DNA from: Endothia cerciana
Lineage: Eukaryota > Ascomycota > Sordariomycetes > Diaporthales > Cryphonectriaceae
Direction of reading: 5' to 3'
NCBI GenBank assembly: GCA_026119935.1
Contig: JALRMH010000076.1
Coordinates: 1 to 64,000 of the forward strand
Length of the DNA stretch: 64,000 nucleotides
The notes beneath the pieces are model-generated. The model saw nothing but the letters and a program-made list of their open reading frames with translations. It was not told the origin of the DNA and did no database searches. The position numbers and the translations under genes are program-made. How positions within the stretch are numbered: the first letter of the stretch is position 1; each line of letters starts with the position of its first letter. Positions 57,314 to 64,000 of this stretch are shown piece after piece.

Positions 57314-57774
57314 CGTAGTCAAGTCCTAGTCAGTGGACGGCGCAATTCACGGGCGCTACTTGAGATGTGAAAGCTGCAGAAATGGACCAAAACTAGTCGA
57401 ATCTCGAGAACTTGAGGTCAGCCCTCGTCTGCTACGTTTTCATGTCCGGCCATAATGGCATTATTTCCGTTTAAAGGCGCGTTCCACTTTGTTCCATCCT
57501 TTCATGCTGGGAGTACTATGGTATCAGCTTGCACCACTCACGGGTCGACCTATTAGAAGGCGGCTTCGAAGCCGTGAGCCGATTACTGATCGACGCTTAC
57601 CGCGGTGTGACTCCATGGATGCCATTCCGGTGACAGACAATACCCCACTCTTACTCAAACACGATACTGGATCTACATAGTATAAACGATCACTACCGAC
57701 CTCATCAGACATTGGTATTGAATCTACACGCGCATTCCTGATCATTCGAAACTCGATAAGCCCAGGAATTTACC
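57314..57774. other. Divergent intergenic region between M3 peptidase and acyltransferase
   Basis: About 460 bases that should hold both promoters. No specific motif recognised. Confidence 0.6.
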
Positions 57775-59435
57775 ATGGATAGCGAGGAACTCACGTTCCC
57801 CCACATTCAGGATGTCCTCGGACAGTTGACAATGATCAAGACATATGTAAATATGATCCCTTGCTTTGTTCAGCACAGAGTGGAAACACTCGTGCTGTTC
57901 CTAGGAAGCGTCGGATCGATGGGTGGGATATGCAGACGCTTACCAGATGCGCCCCCCCCCCCCCAAGCTCTCGAAACGGAGGAGGGCTCACAGGCAGTTG
58001 TTGAAGAATTGCTAATAGTCGTTGTTTCAGACGGTTATCGCGTTAGGATTCCCGTCCAGCGCCCAGCCTGAATCCATCATGAAGGAGCTGCATCGCGCCG
58101 CGGACCAGCTCGTTGGAACATTTCCATATCTCGGGGGCCATGTCATCCGCCGGGGCAGCGGTCCCGGCAAGACCGGTCTGGCGACGGTATTGCCCTACCA
58201 GCCAGGAGCAAGGCCAAGTCCAGTGGTCTTCAGGGACTGCAAAGAGCTATGCAAGCCATTTCAAACAATCATAAGTCTAGGCGTCCCAATGGAAGTGCTT
58301 GATGGACAGATTCTTACTGTTCATAAACCTCTACCCGACATATACGACGAATCAGAGCAGCCTGCTCCTGTCTTGGAGATCCAGGCCAATTTTGTTCACG
58401 GCGGGGTGATTCTTGCGTTCCAGGGCAACCACAGCATCATGGACATGAACGGTATGGGTCAGGTCATTCGGCTCTATGCTAAGGCTCTTCGCGGCGAGGT
58501 CTTTTCCCATCACGAGATTGAGCAGGGCAATCGCGATCGGCGAAATATCGTCAAACTCCTTGGACCAAGTGACCAAAAGGCCGATATTAGCAGCAAGTAT
58601 CCTATTTCCCCTTGACATCTCCGGCGATGTACCCGCAGAGAGGAGGGTACACGGGGCTACTGGTCCAGGGTTCTAACACGCAGCAGGATATCTGGTCAAG
58701 CAGACACAAGACTCAGCTCCGCAACCTCAGACGCCACCACCGGAGGCTCGATGGGTCTACTTGCATTTTCCTGCGGAGAAACTTCTCGAGCTCAAAGAAA
58801 TTGCTTCGAGATCATCAAGCGACAACTGCAACGATGAAGCAACGCAATGGGTGTCTACGGATGACGCACTATCGGCCTTCCTCTGTACAAGAATCACAAC
58901 GGCGCGGCTGAAGCGCTTGGATAAGGCCCCAGAGGCAATCTTCTGTCGAGCTTGCAATGGCCGGCGCTTTCTTGACATTCCCCCGGAGTATATTGGCCAC
59001 CTTGTTTGGTGCGTTAGTAGCGAGGCCTCTCTCGAATCAGCAGCCGTCGCCACAGACTTTGGTAGCCTTGCGCGTCAGATGCGCGCAGACCTAGAGGCGG
59101 TCCGGCCCATCGAGATCCAGTCTTTCGCCACGGCTCTGGATGCCGCGGATGACAAAGGAGCACTGTCCTACGGCGCCCGACTCAACATGGTAGACGGCTT
59201 CGATCTATTGCTGTCAAGCTGGGCCGGAAATGGATTCAATCATACGATTTTCGGCGACCTAGGCAGGCCAACGTTCTCGAAGAGACCCAGATATCCACCA
59301 GTTGAAGGTCTCCTCTACTTCATGCCCAAGACTTTGGAGGGAGACGTGGACGTGGCCTGTTGTCTCAGGTCAGAGGACATCGACAATCTCAGAGCTGACC
59401 AGGACTTCACCAAATATGCTACATGGGTGGATTGA
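57775..59435 (+). CDS. BAHD/Tri101-like acyltransferase
   Basis: Three exons, 57775..57846, 58031..58592 and 58684..59435, encode 461 aa. Exon 1 gives the family start LTFPHIQDVLGQLTMIKTY joined to TVIALGFPSS. The active-site HXXXD is NHSIMD (H158, D162). Later blocks STDDALSAFLCTRI, GRRFLDIPPEYIGH and EGLLYFMPKTLEG match fungal trichothecene 3-O-acetyltransferase-like proteins, which move acyl groups from CoA to alcohols. The intron after exon 2 has a GC donor (A|GCAAGT) and a tandem CAGCAG acceptor, so Thr or Arg plus one optional residue may be made. The only GT donor nearby breaks frame. Intron 1 contains a run of 13 C. No toxin biosynthesis genes lie nearby, so it may be a self-protection or tailoring enzyme of unknown substrate. 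Confidence 0.9.
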
Positions 59436-60588
59436 AAAGTCATGAATCACTTCCATATTCAAGATAAAATACTAGTCCTTGCATGTCCTTTCCCAGATGA
59501 ATAAATTCGAGCCGACACCTGTGTCCCCCACGCCCAAAGAAGGCGCCCCATGTCCAGAGGGAGTTCTGCCATTGTGGGACCAAAGTGCACGGACGGTCGA
59601 ATTACTGATCCGGACTTTCGCATCCCAAGGCGATAGCTGGTATTGTACTCACCTACCACCTGCCATCCTTGAATAACCGCTGTGACTGGTCATGGCGCGA
59701 ATTAGTTAGGCCTGGACTTTGTCCGAGGCTCCCTCCATCGTCTCTTGCTGTGGCCTTTTTTTTTTCTTTTTTTCTTTTTTGGTTGGTTGGGCTGGCTAAT
59801 GCAAGACTCTGATTTTCGGCATTTATGCTTAAACACTAGACATCTCATCTAGGCATGGCTAGACAGAAGATAATCAAAACATCCTCGTTCAGCTGCTGAG
59901 ACCACTGATACTCGGTATTCAAGCTGACCCGGTCAAATCTTCAGCTGACTGATATGCGGGCTTCTGAGGAGACCTGCACGGTCGATCATTCACAGGTTAC
60001 CTCGACTATGCCGAAAGAGGTAGGTCACAGGAAGAGCCTCGCCATGGAAGCCCCATCGACGAACAGTCGGTGGTTCATGAACCCTGCCGAGCTGCCATTC
60101 GCAGATTAGTTCATCTTCGCCTGCGGACCTTATTTCGACCTCCTCAATCTGCAGTGGATCATAGACACCCAATCCGACGCTCCAGAAGACGAACATCCAC
60201 CTGACCCATTTGCTACTGATGTCGTATGTCAGGGTTCTGCTGTTCTGGGCGAAGAGACCTTCTCGAAGCGGCAGTCCGTTCCTAGCATCACGACAGTGTC
60301 TTACACGCTGAATGGGGCTTGAGAAAGGAACAATGTAGCCTCAATTTAGACGTTGGTCTTGGCAATGCGATCCCTGATATTCCCTCAAGATGCTCGAGAT
60401 GTATATGAGGTCGCAAATCGCCCCCTGATCTCGCTGCATCTCTTGGTGCTACTCTGTGCGCCTCACCCTCGAGAACAGCCAAACAGGCAGACCAAACCTC
60501 TGATCGACCCGATCGTTCTCGTGAGATCAGTCTTCAGCTTTTGTTGTAGACGCACTCAACCAAGACGAGACGGGCTATCGACCTCAAC
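59436..60588. other. Intergenic region with an orphan open frame
   Basis: Contains T-rich DNA at 59755-59780 and, on the minus strand at 59990-60340, an open frame with even, protein-like composition (for example VYDPLQIEEVEIRSAGEDEL) that lacks a start in frame and looks like a terminal exon. No upstream exon could be joined to it. The right end is the leader of the carboxypeptidase gene. Confidence 0.45.
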
Positions 60589-63471
60589 ATGTCTCTCAGG
60601 ATTCTGGCGTCCCTTGGCCTGGCCGGCCTGGCCATGGCTGCTCCCAAGACGGCCAAGTCTGAGGCCCTTCATAAAAGGTATCTCGAGACGCGCGGGGGCA
60701 TCGAGTACAATATTTTCAAGCGGGAGAACGAAAAGACGTCTCTGGCATACGTGGAGGATTCCGGCGTTTGTGTGAGTTCTGTTTCTCCGAACTCGATAGA
60801 ACTTCTCCCCTCGACAAGGCACTGACAACCGAGCAGGAGACTACCGCCGGTGTGACAACATACTCTGGATACCTCGATGCGGACCTGAACTCATTGAGCA
60901 CTATGCATATGTGGTACTGGTTCTTTGAGGCTCGTACGAACCCAACCACGGCTCCTCTGGTTCTCTGGCTCAATGGCGGACCCGGATGTTCCTCTATGTA
61001 AGAAGATTCCTTCCTTCCAGCAAGTATTCGGAGTCCATCCGCTGTCGTCTTCGTGTGGCATCCAAATTACGATGGCTTGCTGCCCACTCTATTGGCGGCT
61101 GATTTCGGGGAGTATCTTGCGGTCGAGCCAACCCTGTGGCGCCGTCTGCTTCGTTGTGCTGGCTGGCAGATTTAATTGAGACATAGGTACTGACGTGATA
61201 ATTCTTCACAGGATTGGTCTTTTCCAAGAACATGGTTCGTATTTTGTCACTCGCTTCTCAGTTTCCGGACCTGATTTCTAGACGGCTGGGTCATTGCATT
61301 GCTTCATATCGTAACTCCCTCGAGACCCCCGTCTGCATTAGCTGAACCCAACCAATGTTTTGATACCAAACTTGCTTAGATTTCCTACAATCTTACGTAA
61401 ACCTCGAGGTCCATTCATCTTACTGACTCTGCGTGCCTCCAGGACCATGCCACTTTGTCAACGGTTCTTCTGAGCCTACTCTGAACGAATATTCCTGGAA
61501 CAACGTCGCAAACATGCTCTATGTTGACCAGCCTATCGGTGAGCCATCCTGCTGAGGCAAACTCAAGACTGATGGCGACTGACACTGGATTTTAAGGTGT
61601 GGGCTTCAGCTATGGAACAGACAGTGCGACCTCGACGGTGACGGCGGCGGAGTACGTCTGGGAATTCCTGCAGAACTTCTACGCAGCCTTCCCTACCTAT
61701 GAGAGCCGTGACTTCGCCCTGTTCACTGAGTCTTATGGTGGTCACTACGGTCCCGAGTTCGCTAGCTACTTCCAGTCGCAGAATGCCGCGATCGAGGCCG
61801 GCACCGTCGATGGTGAGGTCATCAACTTGATTGCTCTTGGGATCAACAACGGTGAGTTCCCTCCAAAGTCCCGGGTTGTAGCCCTGCATATGTCCTCTTT
61901 GGAGGATCAGGGAGAAAGGGAGGGGGAGGGGGGTCTTGACAGGTTGAATTTTCGAAACTTTTGAAAACGAATGAGGAATTTCACACCCTTCCATACCAGT
62001 CGATCGGTGTGTCGAGAAGGTGAAGTGTTGCTAACAGGGTGCAATAGGTTGGATCGACCCCGAGTTGCAATACCAGGTGCGTTGGAATCCGGTCAACATG
62101 GCCGTGCCCGGAGCTAATTGTGTCCTTCTTAGGCTTACCCAATTTTTGCCTACAACAACACATACAACCAGCTCATTACTCTCAGGCAGTATGAGAACTA
62201 TATGTGAGTGACTTCATGATACTGCTATCTTTCACTGGGAGGGCAAGGCTTGCTAACATTGTTGACTGCAAGGGATGCATGTACGTACGAGCTCAATTCT
62301 GAGAACCCGTCCTCTAGCCACAAATGCCTTTTGTTCGGATACGATGAGGTTCGAACCGGATGAAATATTGACAGAGGCTTCTTAGACACTGAGGACTGTG
62401 TTCCCGCCTACGCCAGCTGCACGGGCCTGACCGGCAGCAACGCTGCTTGCCTGTCGGCTGGAAGCACCTGCTCGTCCGCAACCGAGACACCCATTGAGGT
62501 ACGCCAGTGCCGATTAAATGCCCTTCCATTTGACCAAAGAAGAATCTAATCGTCAACCAGGAGGCGAACAACTTCAACGTCTATGACGTTCTCGAGCCGA
62601 GAAGCGATGAGTCAACCGACCCGCCGGAGACATACGTTGACTACCTCGGAGTAAGCCTCTTCGTCACCATCACAGACCACTGCTGGACGTGGGGACTGAT
62701 CGCTTGCGAATAGGACTCGTCGGTCATGACTGCCATTGGCGCGCAAACGACTTATTCAGAATGTCCAACTGGCCCGTACGCCAAGATTATCGCCACTGGA
62801 GATGAGGCCCGGTCCTTCTTGGAGCCTCTCGCCGAGGTCGTGCAAAGCGGTGTCAACGTCCTCATCTGGGCGGGTGATCTGGGTAAGCATATTCAAGAAC
62901 ACGGCGTGCCTACAACGTCGAAAAAAGACTCACGAAGCTAATGCTGTTTCAGACTGGATCTGCAACTGGTATGGCAGCCAACTTGTGGTGAACAATCTCA
63001 ACTACACGGATGCAGCCGAGTTCCAGGCGACCGAGCTCTCCGAGTACACCGTGGATGGTGTCTCTGGAGGCCAGTTCAAGTCGGTTGGCAACCTCAACTT
63101 CCTCCGTGTGGTAAGTAACTCCTTGCCGCTTGACACTTTTGCCCGCTTGAAGTCTACACCGTGGCCAGAGTCGACGAGATTATGGGAGCAGCTACTTCAT
63201 GTGGTAGCTCTGCTTTCGAAAGTCGCTGCTAGGGACCAACGGATTGGTGCAAACCCTGAAGGAATCAAATACTGACACCCTGGCTTAGTACGAGGCCGGA
63301 CACGAGGTTCCCTATTACCGTAAGTCTTATCAACTTTCAACCGAAAAACGCCACCTTCCCTATAAAGGAAACATACCGGTGGCTAATTAAAGGTCATTTA
63401 TTACAGAACCCGTTGTTGCCCTCCAGGCCTTCACCCAAATCCTGCAGGATGGTGTTCTGAGCTCGACCTAG
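60589..63471 (+). CDS. Secreted S10 serine carboxypeptidase
   Basis: Fourteen exons: 60589..60771, 60837..60997, 61212..61234, 61443..61538, 61597..61851, 62048..62076, 62133..62203, 62273..62280, 62386..62498, 62561..62650, 62714..62882, 62953..63110, 63289..63319, 63407..63471. They join in phase into 483 aa. A signal peptide (about residues 1 to 17) and a Lys-Arg pro-site (LHKRY) are followed by PLVLWLNGGPGCSSM. The catalytic triad is Ser200 in FTESYGGHY, the Asp in AGDLDWICN (about 400) and His457 in YEAGHEVPYY. It should remove C-terminal amino acids from peptides, outside the cell or in the vacuole. The 8-nt exon 8 and 23-nt exon 3 are supported only by frame and family continuity. The number of introns is high for this gene length. 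Confidence 0.9.
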
Positions 63472-64000
63472 TGACTTGAAAGCTCACATCCAGCCAAGAC
63501 CGACGAGTAGCCTGTGTTGACCTCCACTTGTCGAGTCCGTTGACTCCCACGACACCAGGTGCCAATGTCAACCTTGAGAATCACTGTGCGTTTTGAGATT
63601 CATGTATATACTTGGTATCTTGCAATATATCACCTTGTCAAACTTGTGCGTCGTTGCGAATTGGTCCAAAATAATTTCGACAGTCGCGGGATGGGGCGTT
63701 GGTTTGGGAAGAAGGGTTGGGAGGGTGGTGATATTTGTATGACCCAGGCTTGTGCACTAGCAACCATCCAGAAAAGGGTATTTTCACAACCAATCCTTTC
63801 CCTCTCGCCCTCTAGTCTCCCACGCCTAACTGAGATTGAGAGTTCCTCTTGTTGTTGCATGACCAGTTTGACATATCAAATATCCTCGTCTAGGTGGGGG
63901 ATGGGAGACCCATCAATGCACTGCTAAAGCAGGAGACGTATGGTGGCGAAGGTCCTGGCCGAAGCCGCGATACTCGGTAAGGAGAAGTGATATGGCTCGA
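63472..64000. other. Downstream flank to window end
   Basis: 3' flank of the carboxypeptidase gene. Short frames on both strands, none supported. Confidence 0.55.

Noticed and set aside
57314..57322. M3 peptidase starting at 57322
   Set aside because: The codon is TTG; the ATG at 57313 is three codons downstream in the same frame.
1..64000. CRISPR arrays, rRNA genes, bacterial-type operons
   Set aside because: No regularly spaced repeats, no rRNA signatures, and the gene structure is eukaryotic throughout.

Overview
This is a window of nuclear DNA from a filamentous ascomycete, most likely a Sordariomycete. Genes are interrupted by short introns of about 50 to 180 bases with GTRNGT-type donors, CTNAC-like branch points and AG acceptors. 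Coding DNA is GC-rich. The gene content is typical of such fungi: an ascomycete laccase ending in DSGL, a GH71 alpha-1,3-glucanase, a rhodopsin-domain membrane protein, a DUF3500 protein, a modin-like protein and a decayed NACHT (NLR-like) gene. I see no bacterial-type operons, CRISPR arrays, rRNA genes or convincing intact tRNA.

Layout. 0-3 kb: a divergent housekeeping pair, a ZNF830-like zinc-finger protein (minus) and Mediator subunit MED7 (plus). 3-7 kb: gene-poor, with scattered open-frame fragments and a 19-bp tandem repeat. 7-14.2 kb: a modin-like membrane protein, a 585-aa single-pass membrane protein, and a VPS62-family protein on the opposite strand. 15.4-18.7 kb: a broken NACHT gene. 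19.8-24.1 kb: a DUF3500 protein and, convergent with it, a seven-exon laccase. 26.2-30 kb: a small secreted protein, a short-chain dehydrogenase and a 61-aa tail-anchored protein. 30.7-34.1 kb: a fumarate-reductase-like flavoprotein convergent with an anion:cation-symporter-type MFS carrier. 38-40 kb: an AAAP-type amino-acid transporter. 41.4-41.8 kb: an unrecognised 139-aa basic protein. 45.8-47.6 kb: a ten-exon rhodopsin-domain protein with one damaged splice donor. 49-51.3 kb: GH71 alpha-1,3-glucanase. 53.4-63.5 kb: an amidohydrolase, an M3 metallo-oligopeptidase, a BAHD/Tri101-like acyltransferase and an S10 serine carboxypeptidase.

The left third is mainly core cellular genes. The right two-thirds is accessory: secreted enzymes, transporters and detoxification or catabolic enzymes, separated by long stretches with no recognisable genes. 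The amidohydrolase, two peptidases and amino-acid transporter could together serve nitrogen scavenging, but nothing in the sequence proves co-regulation. Multi-exon models were built by hand from frame continuity, splice signals and family resemblance. No search was run, so family names rest on motif recognition.
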